DNA of 64,000 bases from Cognatiyoonia sp965661665 (GCF_965661665.1 NZ_CBFIEO010000002.1:1-64000), one strand, 5' to 3'; numbered from the stretch's first letter, positions 1-8,335 are shown. Notes: generated by a model not told the origin, from the sequence alone. Numbers and translations: made by a program.

Positions 1-89
1 AACCGGAGGACCGTAGACAGAAGATGTGACCCGACCGTTACGATCGCGAAGGGATTTGCAGAACAATTGACGAAAATTGTCAGCGGTTA

Positions 90-482
90 CTAAAGCTCGC
101 CGACTTCGGTCAAAACCTTGCGGGCTACGCGGAAACACTCAAGCGCCATTGGCACACCGCAGTAGATGCCAACCACATGAATGATTGCGCGGATTTCTTC
201 CTTGGTGACACCGTTGTTGAGCGCGCCCTTGCAGTGGACTTCCCACTCATGCATCCGGCCCAATGCGCCGATCATGGACAGGTTCATCATGCTGCGGGTC
301 TTGGCGTCGATCACATCGTCGCCCCAGCCAAAGCCCCAGCACCACGCGGTCATCGCTTCTTGAAACGGACGGGTGAAATCGTCGGCTGCGGCGAGGTTTT
401 TCTCAACATACTCAGCGCCAAGCGTGCCTTTGCGCTGTTCCAAACCCTTGAGAAACAGGTCTTCATCAAAAAGGTCCACCAT
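90..482 (-). CDS. Carboxymuconolactone decarboxylase family protein (PcaC-like)
   Basis: The 130-residue product has the small all-helical CMD/AhpD-like fold expected of 4-carboxymuconolactone decarboxylase relatives. Typical family stretches are the central segment with KTRSMMNLSMI, then LGRMHEWEVHCKGALNNGVT and EEIRAIIHVVGIYCGVP. The CxxC redox pair of AhpD is absent, so a decarboxylase/isomerase role is likelier than peroxidase reduction. No other protocatechuate-pathway genes are nearby, so the substrate is unknown. The gene lies directly downstream of mipZ on the same strand, its ATG overlapping the mipZ stop region at 482, so co-transcription is likely. Confidence 0.8.
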   Translation of the reverse strand: MVDLFDEDLFLKGLEQRKGTLGAEYVEKNLAAADDFTRPFQEAMTAWCWGFGWGDDVIDAKTRSMMNLSMIGALGRMHEWEVHCKGALNNGVTKEEIRAIIHVVGIYCGVPMALECFRVARKVLTEVGEL

Positions 483-1291
483 CAGAAATCCACCGTGACA
501 TTCGGCTGGTTCAGCGCCTTGACCAGTTCGCGCAATTCCTGCCGTGCAGCGATGTTGGAAATGTTTAACCCTTTGACCCCAAGGTCACGCAAATCAAGCA
601 ACGTCAAACCGCGGGAGAATAGCTCACGGAAAATCACGCGCTCATTGAAGCCGGGCGCGGTTCGAAAGCCGATGCGCTTAGACAGTTTCTCCAACGCGCG
701 GGCCATCTTTTCTTTATTGATCATCGCCTGCGCACCGGTTCGGTTGCGCACAACGACCCAATCCATTGGCGGCAAACCGGCCTGCGCGCGAAGCTGACGC
801 GCGTTCCAGACCATTTCTGAATAGACGGAGGGACCGGTGATTTCTTCGCCAGAGGTATCGGTGTGCGCCAGCAGGTCAAAATCGACAAAGCTGTCATTGA
901 GCGGCGTCACCAGTGTATCGGCCAGCGAGTGTGCGACTTGCGACAGGCGGGTGTGGCTGCCGGGGCAGTCAATCAGGATAAAGTCATTGTCCGGTTCCAA
1001 CCCGGCCACAGCGGCGGAGAGACGGCGATCAAACGCATTCTCTCCTGGCCTAAGGTCGCTATGCTTGATCTCAGGTAGATCGTGGTACTCTGGCGTGGGC
1101 AGGTTCAGCCCTTCGGACTTCATGAAAGACCGGCGGTTGTGGATGTAGCGGCCCAAAGTTTTCTGACGCAGATCGAGGTCTAGAACCCCAACGTTATGTC
1201 TCATTCGCGACAGTGCGGTTGCGACGTGCATCGAAACTGTGGATTTGCCCGCGCCGCCTTTTTCGTTCCCAACAACAATAATATGTGCCAC
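482..1291 (-). CDS. mipZ: Division-plane positioning ATPase MipZ
   Basis: ParA/MinD-family P-loop ATPase of 269 residues. In Caulobacter, MipZ forms a gradient from the ParB-bound poles and inhibits FtsZ, placing the division septum at midcell. The N-terminus carries IIVVGNEKGGAGKS, the deviant Walker A motif. LDLDLRQKTLGRYIHNRRS and the C-terminal ELFSRGLTLLDL and IAARQELREL are MipZ signatures. The open frame extends upstream to 1567, but I chose the GTG at 1291 because it places the ATPase motif at residues 8-17, as in the family, is preceded by a purine-rich GGGGCGGGA, and avoids overlap with the divergent helicase gene. Confidence 0.93.
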   Translation of the reverse strand: MAHIIVVGNEKGGAGKSTVSMHVATALSRMRHNVGVLDLDLRQKTLGRYIHNRRSFMKSEGLNLPTPEYHDLPEIKHSDLRPGENAFDRRLSAAVAGLEPDNDFILIDCPGSHTRLSQVAHSLADTLVTPLNDSFVDFDLLAHTDTSGEEITGPSVYSEMVWNARQLRAQAGLPPMDWVVVRNRTGAQAMINKEKMARALEKLSKRIGFRTAPGFNERVIFRELFSRGLTLLDLRDLGVKGLNISNIAARQELRELVKALNQPNVTVDF

Positions 1292-1465
1292 TGATCCCGC
1301 CCCTGTACTTTGGTGCGTTTCTACACCACTTGCACAATTCGCACTACTGAAAAGCGGATCGGTAGGCCAGTTGCGTAAGGTCGTTTTTTGCCGTGCATTG
1401 ACTTTGGTCTGTGAGAGGCGCATCTGGCGCACACCCGAGGCCGCGACGGCCTGAGAAGGATACCA

Positions 1466-2821
1466 ATGGATTTTGATATGTTGGGCCTTGCGCCCCGCCT
1501 CATCGAGAAACTGGCGGAGCAGGGCATCACCGACCCGACGCCAATTCAAGCCCAAGCCATCCCGCATGCCATGAATGGCCGCGATGTGATGGGGCTTGCG
1601 CAGACCGGCACGGGTAAGACCGCTGCCTTCGGTCTACCGATGATTGATGCCTTGATGAAGGCGGGGGTGAAGCCCTCCCCCAAGACCACCCGCGGCCTGA
1701 TCCTTGCGCCAACGCGTGAGTTGGCCAAGCAGATTTCCGACAACCTGAGCGCCTACACCAAAGGCACGCACCTGAAGGTGGGGCTGGTCGTTGGCGGCGT
1801 GGGGATCGTCGCGCAGACCAAACGGCTTTTGAAAGGTGTCGACCTTTTGGTTGCTACACCGGGACGCCTAATTGACCTTCTGGAACGGAAAGCTATCCGG
1901 CTGGACGAGACGATTTATCTTGTGCTCGATGAAGCGGACCAGATGCTCGACATGGGCTTTATCCACGCCCTGCGCCAGATCGCGCCCCTACTGGCTGAGG
2001 ATCGCCAAACGATGATGTTTTCGGCCACGATGCCGAAGCTGATGAATGAATTGGCGACGACGTACCTCAAGAACCCTGTTCGGGTTCAAGTGAACCCACC
2101 GGGCCAAGCGGCGACCAAGATCAAGCAATCCATTCACTATGTCGCGCAAGCGGCGAAGATGGACCTGTTGATCGAGCTATTGGACAGCCACCGCGATGAT
2201 TTGGCCCTCGTCTTCGGGCGTACCAAGCACGGCTGTGAGAAGATGGCGCGGCAGTTGCAGGCAAAGGGTTTCGCAGTGGACGCCATCCACGGCAACCGCA
2301 GTCAGGGCCAGCGCACCCGCGCGATTGAGGCATTCAAGGCAGGCGAAGTACGGGTTTTGGTGGCGACGGATGTCGCCGCGCGGGGGATCGACATTCCTGG
2401 TGTGAAATGGGTCTACAACTTTGATCTGCCGAACGTCCCGGAAAACTACGTGCACCGCATTGGTCGCACTGCGCGGGCGGGGGCAGGCGGGACCGCCGTT
2501 GCCCTCTGTGCGCCGGATGAGATGATCGAGCTGCAGGACATCGAACGCGCCATGCAGGAGGAAATCCCCACAGCCTCCGGACGCCGGTGGGAGGTTCAGC
2601 CGGGGCAAAAGAAGCGCCCGAACGGGGGTGGTGGCAACCGTCGTCGTGGTGGCGGCGGCAATCGCGCCGGTGGCCCACCACGCGGTGCCAAAGGGGATGG
2701 GGGACCGCCATCTGGCGGCAAGCCGCGCCGCAAGGGAGGCGGGAAGCCGAGCGAGGGAGCGCCTGACGGCGCTAAGCCTCGCAGACCTCGGCGTCGAGGG
2801 AAGAAGCCACCAAAGGCTTAG
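1466..2821 (+). CDS. DEAD-box ATP-dependent RNA helicase (RhlE/DeaD type)
   Basis: 451-residue SF2 RNA helicase. Motifs in order: Q motif region near residue 24, motif I AQTGTGKT (45-52), Ia PTRELAKQI, Ib TPGRL, II DEAD (155-158), III SAT (186-188), and C-domain motifs RGIDIPG and HRIGRTAR. The last ~80 residues are a Gly/Arg/Lys-rich basic tail, as in RhlE-type enzymes that act in ribosome assembly or RNA decay. The ATG at 1466 follows AGAAGGA. It is divergent from mipZ with a 174-bp gap that must hold both promoters. The exact paralog (RhlE versus DeaD) cannot be assigned from this alone. Confidence 0.92.
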   Translation: MDFDMLGLAPRLIEKLAEQGITDPTPIQAQAIPHAMNGRDVMGLAQTGTGKTAAFGLPMIDALMKAGVKPSPKTTRGLILAPTRELAKQISDNLSAYTKGTHLKVGLVVGGVGIVAQTKRLLKGVDLLVATPGRLIDLLERKAIRLDETIYLVLDEADQMLDMGFIHALRQIAPLLAEDRQTMMFSATMPKLMNELATTYLKNPVRVQVNPPGQAATKIKQSIHYVAQAAKMDLLIELLDSHRDDLALVFGRTKHGCEKMARQLQAKGFAVDAIHGNRSQGQRTRAIEAFKAGEVRVLVATDVAARGIDIPGVKWVYNFDLPNVPENYVHRIGRTARAGAGGTAVALCAPDEMIELQDIERAMQEEIPTASGRRWEVQPGQKKRPNGGGGNRRRGGGGNRAGGPPRGAKGDGGPPSGGKPRRKGGGKPSEGAPDGAKPRRPRRRGKKPPKA

Positions 2822-3996
2822 ACGGTTTGTGCGATCGCGCTCTGTCTCCGCTCTGACGGGACGTAGAGCGCCCCCATGAGACACAGGATCACAAAACCGA
2901 AGAGGGTTTCTTTAGTGCCCAGCCACTGCGTGCCGTAGCCCATCAGTACAGATCCCACGACCTGAACCAAAGGCAGCATGAAGAACGTGGCAGCAACGAT
3001 TGTTGCTGGTCGATCCGGCATCGCCTTTAGACCCCAGAGAAGTTAAAGCCCGGTCTGCAAGATGTAGAGGATGCCAAAAAGCACCCCAGCTATCAGCGGG
3101 AACGCCTAATGTTCGCCCGTAAGACCCAAAAGGATGATCGCGGCCGCGACCATGAGGTAGCAAAAAGTGTGCGTTGTGCGGATGCCCAGCATTTTAAGGC
3201 ATGCGTCCGCGCCTGCACCGGCCAGACCTGCCGTGCCTATGAGGATCCAGAACCAACTCAGGCCTTCGGCAGTCCAGCCACCGATGTCTGATAGTATTTC
3301 GCCGCCAAACGTCCAGAAAAACGCGCAGACTACGCTGAACAGGAACGCGCTCGCCAAGATCGAATAGGCCGCAGAGACGCGCCAGATCGGCTCGGGACGA
3401 GGGCCAGTGGCGGCCTTTGCGACCGGGCGACGTTTCGGGAGGAATAGGAGAGTGGCCAGATTTGTGATAGGGGCGAGCGCCGCGAAGCCCACGAAAGAGA
3501 ACCGCCAAAGCCCTGTGAAATAGAGTGCGATGGGGCCGGAGATCATGATGCCGACGCCAGTACCCGCGTTGACGATGGTGGTCGCCATTGCCTGACGCTC
3601 TTCCCTCACGGTCACAAGGATCGCGGCGACAAGCGGCGGCATTGAGAATCCTGCCGACGACCCCGCCAACATCAACCACATGGCGAAAATCAGAGGATCA
3701 TGGCTGATGGCCATGCCCATCAAGCCAACCGTTGCCATGGTCACAGAAAGCGTGGCGACCACCTTGCCGCCAAAACGCTCCGTCGCCCAAGCAGCGATGA
3801 GTAGGGCGGCGCAGTTGCCAAGAAACAGCGCCGAACTGATCACGCCTGCCAGGCCTTCAGTCAGATCAAGCTCCGCACGGATGGTCGGCATGAACTGACC
3901 GTAGGGGAAGTGGACCAACCCATAGGTTATAGCGATGAGCGCAAAGCCTGTGATGGTCACGGCCATCCCTCGTGATGGAATTGGACGCAGCATCAC
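2818..3996 (-). pseudogene. MFS transporter with two in-frame stop codons
   Basis: The first 296 codons (3106-3996) encode a typical major facilitator N-terminal half and part of the C-terminal half (FPYGQFMPTIRAELDLTEG, FLGNCAALLIAAWATERFGG, ten or so hydrophobic segments). The frame is then interrupted by TAG at 3106-3108 and by TAA at 3043-3045. The same frame continues through transporter-like sequence (GVLFGILYILQTG, then PDRPATIVAATFFMLPLV) to a normal stop at 2818. Total length of about 390 codons matches intact MFS proteins. There is no frameshift, so two point mutations explain the damage. A truncated functional protein is unlikely because terminal helices are lost. Confidence 0.88.
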
Positions 3997-4176
3997 AGCC
4001 CCACTCGTGGCGCAATCACGCCAAGCGTCATGGAAATAAGCATCTGAAAAGCCTATCGAAAAATCAAAAAGTAGAGGTCTTGAAGTCTTGAGAGACGATG
4101 GAGTGCGAAAAGGAAGCCGGTCGAGTAAGGAAATTCGTACTCTTGCAACCGGAAGTGCGTGTTTAGGGCGAAAACG

Positions 4177-4196
4177 AGGTCAGGTTTTCCTGACCT
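4177..4196. repeat. Perfect inverted repeat in the 3997-4299 intergenic stretch
   Basis: AGGTCAGG, TTTT, CCTGACCT: an 8-bp perfect stem with a 4-base loop. It sits between the decayed MFS gene and the rpmE terminator. It could be a second terminator or an operator. Apart from this and the rpmE terminator, I see no gene in 3997-4299. Confidence 0.5.
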
Positions 4197-4243
4197 TTAG
4201 TCAATTTCTACCAGCGACGGCCTCAATTCACGCTTCAGCAAAG

Positions 4244-4280
4244 AAAAACGCCGCTTTGAAGACCAAGCGGCGTCTTTGAT
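4244..4280 (-). terminator. Rho-independent terminator of rpmE
   Basis: Stem ACGCCGCTT (4248-4256) with AAGCGGCGT (4265-4273). On the minus strand it is followed by a run of T residues (plus-strand AAGAAAAA at 4241-4248). It lies 20-55 bp after the rpmE stop. Confidence 0.85.
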
Positions 4281-4299
4281 GAATGAGCTGGTGAGTGGC

Positions 4300-4521
4300 T
4301 TAGAAACCCAGACCTGCATATTTGTTCTTGAACTTGGAGACGCGGCCACCTTGGTCGAGCAGGCGTGTGTTGCCGCCTGTCCAAGCTGGGTGAACCGTTG
4401 GGTCCACGTCGAGGGCGAGTGTGTCGCCTTCTTTGCCATAGGTGGATTTCATCTGAACGATGGTGCCATCGGTCATTTTGACGTCGATGATGTGATAGTC
4501 AGGATGTGTATCTTTTTTCAT
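4300..4521 (-). CDS. rpmE: 50S ribosomal protein L31
   Basis: 73 residues starting MKKDTHPDYH, with the L31 core segments HPAWTGGNTRLLDQGGRVSKF and the C-terminal KNKYAGLGF. The protein contains no cysteine at all, so it is the zinc-independent (C-) form of L31. It is located at the large-subunit side of the intersubunit bridge B1b. It follows rplS by 12 bp on the same strand and shares the terminator at 4244-4280. Confidence 0.96.
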   Translation of the reverse strand: MKKDTHPDYHIIDVKMTDGTIVQMKSTYGKEGDTLALDVDPTVHPAWTGGNTRLLDQGGRVSKFKNKYAGLGF

Positions 4522-4533
4522 ATCATCGGCTCC

Positions 4534-4917
4534 TTATGCTTCAGCGCCCTTAGGGGCTTTGTAGTTTGTGACCTCGGCGATACGTGCGGACTTACCGCGA
4601 CGTGTGCGGAGGTAGTAAAGCTTAGCGCGGCGGACACGACCACGGCGGACAACGGTGATGCTGTCGATGTTCGTGGAATGCAGTGGGAACACACGTTCCA
4701 CACCTTCACCAAAAGAAATCTTGCGAACTGTGAATGACCCAGCAATGCCAGACCCGTTCTTGCGGGAGATGCAGACACCTTCGTAGTTCTGCACACGGCT
4801 GCGGGTCCCTTCGGTCACTTTGTAACCGACGCGGATGGTGTCACCCGCTTTGAAGTCGGGGATGTTTTTCCCCAGAGCGGCGATTTGTTCCGCTTCGAGT
4901 TGTGCGATCAGATCCAT
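4534..4917 (-). CDS. rplS: 50S ribosomal protein L19
   Basis: 127 residues with the L19 signature: FKAGDTIRVGYKVTEG, RVQNYEGVCISRKN and the C-terminal RRGRVRRAKLYYLRTRRGKSAR. L19 sits at the 30S-50S interface. Length and start (MDLIAQLEAEQI) match alphaproteobacterial L19. It is usually co-transcribed with trmD, but here a 571-bp gap with a decayed VPLPA-CTERM gene and a hairpin terminator separates the two, so rplS-rpmE probably has its own promoter. Confidence 0.97.
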   Translation of the reverse strand: MDLIAQLEAEQIAALGKNIPDFKAGDTIRVGYKVTEGTRSRVQNYEGVCISRKNGSGIAGSFTVRKISFGEGVERVFPLHSTNIDSITVVRRGRVRRAKLYYLRTRRGKSARIAEVTNYKAPKGAEA

Positions 4918-5159
4918 CTGAAACGCTCCTTATATATGGCACGGGTGGTCCCCGTAACGTTTATGCGTGTCGTCAGAGCTCTGCGTCGTTATCGGGTCCG
5001 CCATCGCGCCCGCCAGAGGTGCCGTCATCGTTCCATTGTTGTAGTTGTCTGGCCTGTCCGGTGCATGGGATGCCAACGAAGGCATCTGCAGAAATCCGGC
5101 TGGTTCCATAAACCAAGACCCCGGAATCGGTTTCCCGTCCGAAGATGCGTTTCTTTAGG

Positions 5160-5422
5160 CGGGTTTCGGGGTTCGATCAAGTGGTTTCAAGGGCAAACAT
5201 AGCCCGTGGCGCGTACGTTCGGTGGCTTTGCAGGCCCCGAACTCCAAGCGGACAACGGTTCTTGATTACGGTGGTGGATATTTCGACATGATTTATGTCG
5301 CGACAAACAGGGATCCATCCATCTTGAATGTCGGTCTTGAACCGGTGCCGTTGCCTGCTGGTTTGCCACTCTTGCTTGCAGGCCTTGGTGGGTTTGCGCT
5401 TGTGCGACGCCGTCAAACCTAG
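5160..5422 (+). pseudogene. Remnant of a VPLPA-CTERM sorted surface protein
   Basis: The open stretch (GTG at 5222) ends with VPLPAGLPLLLAGLGGFAL followed by VRRRQT. This is a textbook VPLPA-CTERM tail: motif, hydrophobic helix, basic end. That tail is the Rhodobacterales variant of PEP-CTERM, which exosortase-type systems process. The upstream coding part is too short for a complete protein. The same frame is closed by TAG at 5156-5158 and lacks a signal peptide. Further codons before that stop look coding-like up to another stop near 5045, suggesting a longer gene with nonsense changes. It interrupts the trmD-rplS gene order on the opposite strand. The tail identification is firm, the extent of the remnant is not. 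Confidence 0.65.
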
Positions 5423-5445
5423 AATCCTCTCGCACTCGAATAATA

Positions 5446-5480
5446 TTAAGCCGCCGAGGGACAGCCTTGGCGGCTTTAAT
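5446..5480. terminator. Bidirectional hairpin terminator between trmD and the VPLPA-CTERM remnant
   Basis: AAGCCGCC (5448-5455) pairs with GGCGGCTT (5469-5476). A G-T wobble and AGG/CCT extend the stem inward. It is flanked by A/T-rich runs on both sides, so it can serve trmD (minus) and the plus-strand remnant. Confidence 0.8.
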
Positions 5481-5488
5481 TATTCAGA

Positions 5489-6292
5489 TCAGCTATCATT
5501 TAACCGTTCTTTTGCTGACGTTCTTTCCCAAAGGTCTGGACGGCGTGCTTTGGTCAGTTCTTCAGACTTTTCGCGTCGCCATTCCGCGATCTTTTTGTGG
5601 TTACCGGAGAGGAGCACGTCTGGGATCGCGCGACCGTTCCATTCGGCGGGTTTTGTGTACTGCGGATGTTCGAGGAGGCCGTTGGAAAAACTCTCTTCCT
5701 CCGCACTTTCCGCGTTGCCGAGGACGCCTGGAAGCAGGCGCACCGTGGCGTCGATCATGGCTTGGGCCGCTATTTCGCCGCCGGTCATGACGAAATCGCC
5801 AAGCGACACCTCTTGGATGTCGAAATGGTCCAAGACACGCTCGTCAACGCCTTCGAACCGACCGCAGAGCATCGTCACCCCGTCTGCTTGGGCAAGGCGC
5901 TGGGCCATGGCTTGATCAAAGCGCGGGCCGCGGGGGGAGAGGTAGACGAGCGGCATGCGGCCCGTGGCGCTGCTGCGCGCTTCGATGATCGCTTTTTCCA
6001 AGATATCGGCGCGCAGGACCATGCCGGCACCGCCGCCCGCAGGCGTGTCGTCTACGTTCTTGTGCTTGCCGATCCCGTAGTGGCGCAGGTCGAAAGTTTG
6101 CAGCTGCCAAAGGCCGTCTTTCAACGCTTTCCCAGTCAGGCTTTCACCGAGCACGCCGGGGAATGCGGTTGGGAAAAGCGTAATGATTTGCGCCGTCCAA
6201 ACACCTGCAAGATCCGGCGTGTCCGTCATCAATTCCCGCGGCTTGAGCGTCGCGTGGATCGACTTGCGGCCGTGGGATTTGGGGGTTGCCAT
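5489..6292 (-). CDS. trmD: tRNA (guanosine(37)-N1)-methyltransferase TrmD
   Basis: 267-residue SPOUT methyltransferase that makes m1G37 in tRNAs reading CNN codons, preventing +1 frameshifting. Visible signatures are IITLFPTAFPGVLGESLTGKAL, DDTPAGGGAGMVLRADIL and the deep trefoil-knot SAM-binding part LCGRFEGVDERVL and SLGDFVMTGGEIAA. HPQYTKPAEWNG near the C-terminal domain is also typical. A basic N-terminal extension of about 32 residues precedes the usual start, as often seen in Rhodobacteraceae. Its ATG overlaps the rimM stop by one base (ATGA), so translation is probably coupled. Confidence 0.97.
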   Translation of the reverse strand: MATPKSHGRKSIHATLKPRELMTDTPDLAGVWTAQIITLFPTAFPGVLGESLTGKALKDGLWQLQTFDLRHYGIGKHKNVDDTPAGGGAGMVLRADILEKAIIEARSSATGRMPLVYLSPRGPRFDQAMAQRLAQADGVTMLCGRFEGVDERVLDHFDIQEVSLGDFVMTGGEIAAQAMIDATVRLLPGVLGNAESAEEESFSNGLLEHPQYTKPAEWNGRAIPDVLLSGNHKKIAEWRREKSEELTKARRPDLWERTSAKERLNDS

Positions 6293-6795
6293 CAGAACAG
6301 CCCTTCGGGTGGATCGGCGATCAGTCGTCCGCTGGCGAGGTCTACGGTCGGGACGGCCGCTTGCGTGAACGGGAGGAGGACGGTGTCGGGTGCGCCTGGT
6401 ACGAGAATTTCCAGAAGGTCGCCTGCGCCATGGTCCATGACGTTTTTGACTGTGCCCAAGCTCTTGCCGCCTGTGTCGAGCACGTCGAGCCCGATGAGGT
6501 CGGAATAGTAGTATTCGTCGTCCGGCAGGCTTGGCATCTGCGACCTGTCGGCATAAAGTTTGGTGTTTCTAAGGGCGTCGGCGTCTTCTTTGGTCACGAC
6601 GCCATCAAGCCGCGCGGTAAAACCGTTTTTCTGCTGACCGGTAAGGACGAGTTGAACGAACTGGCGTCCGTCTTCGGTGAAAAGCGGTGTGTAGTCCGCA
6701 ATTGCGCCAGGGTCGGCGCAGAAAGACTTGAGGCGCACTTCACCTTGGACGCCGAAGGCACCGCCTAAGGATCCGACAACTATGCGATCTGGCAT
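6292..6795 (-). CDS. rimM: Ribosome maturation factor RimM
   Basis: 167 residues. The PRC-barrel-containing protein binds S19 and assists maturation of the 30S head. Signatures are VGSLGGAFGVQGEVRLKSF at the N-terminus and YYYSDLIGLDV with DHGAGDLLEI in the PRC-barrel. The frame is open further upstream to 6903, but MPDRIVVGSLGG at 6795 is the family start and the upstream part overlaps the 46-residue membrane ORF. Next to trmD and rpsP as in most bacteria. Confidence 0.95.
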   Translation of the reverse strand: MPDRIVVGSLGGAFGVQGEVRLKSFCADPGAIADYTPLFTEDGRQFVQLVLTGQQKNGFTARLDGVVTKEDADALRNTKLYADRSQMPSLPDDEYYYSDLIGLDVLDTGGKSLGTVKNVMDHGAGDLLEILVPGAPDTVLLPFTQAAVPTVDLASGRLIADPPEGLF

Positions 6796-6799
6796 CGGC

Positions 6800-6940
6800 C
6801 TACCCCTTGATGAAACATGTGCGGTCCCGCCATTCCCCGCCTTCGGTGCGGCAGACCTCTTGCCGGTTGGCGTCTGAGAAGAAGATGCCAGCCACGAAGG
6901 CAAAGAGGATCAGAATGATAACGCGAAAAAGCCGCAACAT
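6800..6940 (-). CDS. Small single-span membrane protein between rpsP and rimM
   Basis: ATG at 6940, stop TAG at 6800-6802, 46 codons. The product begins MLRLFRVIILILFAFVAGIF, a single transmembrane or signal-anchor helix. A polar tail with two cysteines follows (EVCRTEGGEWRDRTCFIKG). It is on the same strand as the ribosomal operon, 47 bp after rpsP and ending 4 bp before the rimM ATG, so it is embedded in the operon. I do not recognise a function. The Cys-X11-Cys periplasmic tail suggests a disulfide-stabilised loop. Short length means coding status should be checked by conservation. Confidence 0.65.
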   Translation of the reverse strand: MLRLFRVIILILFAFVAGIFFSDANRQEVCRTEGGEWRDRTCFIKG

Positions 6941-6987
6941 GATCGGAACGGAAGGGGAGCTGCCCTACGACAGCTCCTCCTAAGGTC

Positions 6988-7425
6988 TTACTCTTCAGCC
7001 GCAGCTTCTTCAGCAGGTACCTCTTCTGCTGCAGGCTCTTCTGCGGGTGCTTCTTCTTCAGCAGGTGCGTTTGCAGCTTCTTCAGCGGCTTTTGCTTTCT
7101 CCGCCTTTTCTTCAGCACGTTCCTGAGCGGCTTTGCCCGGTGTGCCCTTCTTGGGGTTGTTGCGGTCTTTCTTTGGCAGCTCACCAGCAGCTTCGAGCAT
7201 GCGGGAGATACGGTCGGATGGCTGTGCGCCTTCGCCCAACCAGTACTTCACGCGCTCCATGTTCATTTTAACGCGCTCTTCGCTGTCTTTTGGCAGCATT
7301 GGGTTGTACGTACCCAGCTTTTCGATGAAGCGGCCATCACGTGGCATGCGGCTGTCCGCTGCAACGATGGAATAGAATGGGCGCTTTTTGGAACCGCCGC
7401 GTGCGAGGCGAATTTTCATAGCCAT
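6988..7425 (-). CDS. rpsP: 30S ribosomal protein S16
   Basis: 145 residues starting MAMKIRLARGGSKKRPFYSI, the S16 N-terminus, followed by DSRMPRDGRFIEKLGTYNPM. S16 is an early 30S assembly protein. The conserved domain ends near residue 80. The rest is an Ala/Glu/Lys/Pro-rich low-complexity tail (AEEEAPAEEPAAEEVPAEE), a common C-terminal extension in Rhodobacteraceae that also explains the repetitive DNA at 6990-7080. First gene of the rpsP-rimM-trmD set. Confidence 0.96.
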   Translation of the reverse strand: MAMKIRLARGGSKKRPFYSIVAADSRMPRDGRFIEKLGTYNPMLPKDSEERVKMNMERVKYWLGEGAQPSDRISRMLEAAGELPKKDRNNPKKGTPGKAAQERAEEKAEKAKAAEEAANAPAEEEAPAEEPAAEEVPAEEAAAEE

Positions 7426-7469
7426 GGTTTGACTTCCTTAAGGTTTGTCTTGTCGCACCAAAGGTGCGT

Positions 7470-7772
7470 TTAGGGTTGAGATTGATGTGATTTGTGATGC
7501 TGAATGACTTCAGCGATGACGAAGTTGAGAAACTTCTTGGCAAATTCCGGGTCCAAATCGGCCCGTTTTGCCAAATCTTCGAGCCGTGCGATCTGTGCCG
7601 CTTCGCGGGCTGGATCGGACGGGGGAAGGTCGTAGGCGGCTTTGAGTTTCCCCACAGCCTGCGTGTGTTTGAACCGCTCGCCAAGCGTGTAGATCAGGAT
7701 CGCGTCGAGCCGGTCGATGCTTTCGCGGTGATCTTTGAGGAGGTCCGCTGCGCGTATTGATGCGTCGGTCAT
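7470..7772 (-). CDS. Chorismate mutase (AroQ type)
   Basis: About 100 residues, all-helical. The start MTDASIRAADLLKDHRESID leads into the AroQ helix RLDAILIYTLGERFKHTQAVG. Conserved arginine and lysine positions (ID-RLD-I, R-E-AQIARLEDLA) match the monofunctional class that converts chorismate to prephenate for Phe/Tyr synthesis. I took the ATG at 7772 rather than the upstream start at 7808 because it matches family length and overlaps the GNAT stop codon by 4 bases (ATGA), a coupling seen repeatedly in this window. Confidence 0.88.
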   Translation of the reverse strand: MTDASIRAADLLKDHRESIDRLDAILIYTLGERFKHTQAVGKLKAAYDLPPSDPAREAAQIARLEDLAKRADLDPEFAKKFLNFVIAEVIQHHKSHQSQP

Positions 7773-8335
7773 TGGGGCGCTCCTGTGGTGTAGGCGAAAA
7801 CGGCGCAATCGGTATGTTCTGGATGGTCCCCTTGGCGCGTGGCACCGAGACGTGCAGCGACGCGCAGGGATGCCGCGTTGTCTTTGTATATAAAGCTGCA
7901 GAACCCATTTGGCCCCAGTTCAGTAAAGCCCCAGTCGCGCAGGGCGCGGGCGGCTTCTGTGGCGTAGCCGTTGCCTTCGGCCGCTCCTGTCAAAAGCCAG
8001 CAAAGTTCGGTCGATGGGTCGCCATATTCGGGTGCGATGAGGACGAGTCCCAATGGTGTCTCGTCATCCTTGAGAGTGATCGTCAGCGGGCCAGTGCCCC
8101 GCAGCAGCCAGCTCGCCACGGACTGGTTGAAATCGAGCCACGCATCCTCACCATTCATTGGGCCGCCGATGTATTTGGCGCGATCCGTCGTCCAAATCGT
8201 TTCCAGCGTTGCCCAATCTTCGATCTTGCAGGGGCGCAGGATCAAACGCTCCGTCTCGAGCACAGGCAGGTGTGCATTGAGTGCGGTCACGCGCAGGGCT
8301 GGGGAGCCGATGGGAGGAGTGAGCCAAGCTGTCAT
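7769..8335 (-). CDS. GNAT family N-acetyltransferase (RimJ/RimL-like)
   Basis: 188 residues of GCN5-related acetyltransferase fold of the Acetyltransf_3 type. The N-terminal LETERLILRPCKIEDWATLE is the RimJ/RimL signature. The acetyl-CoA loop region is WLLTGAAEGNGYATEAARAL and the C-terminal NAASLRVAARLGAT is also conserved. The substrate could be a ribosomal protein N-terminus or a small amine, which the sequence does not decide. It is located between ffh and chorismate mutase and overlaps the latter by 4 bases. Confidence 0.85.
   Translation of the reverse strand: MTAWLTPPIGSPALRVTALNAHLPVLETERLILRPCKIEDWATLETIWTTDRAKYIGGPMNGEDAWLDFNQSVASWLLRGTGPLTITLKDDETPLGLVLIAPEYGDPSTELCWLLTGAAEGNGYATEAARALRDWGFTELGPNGFCSFIYKDNAASLRVAARLGATRQGDHPEHTDCAVFAYTTGAPQ

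Noticed and set aside
1292..1567. N-terminal extension of mipZ by 92 codons
   Set aside because: The extension overlaps the divergent helicase start and has no family similarity. The GTG at 1291 puts the P-loop at its normal position.
6990..7080. Repetitive CTTCTTCAGCAG-like DNA as a tandem repeat element
   Set aside because: It is the coding sequence of the Glu/Ala/Pro-rich tail of ribosomal protein S16.
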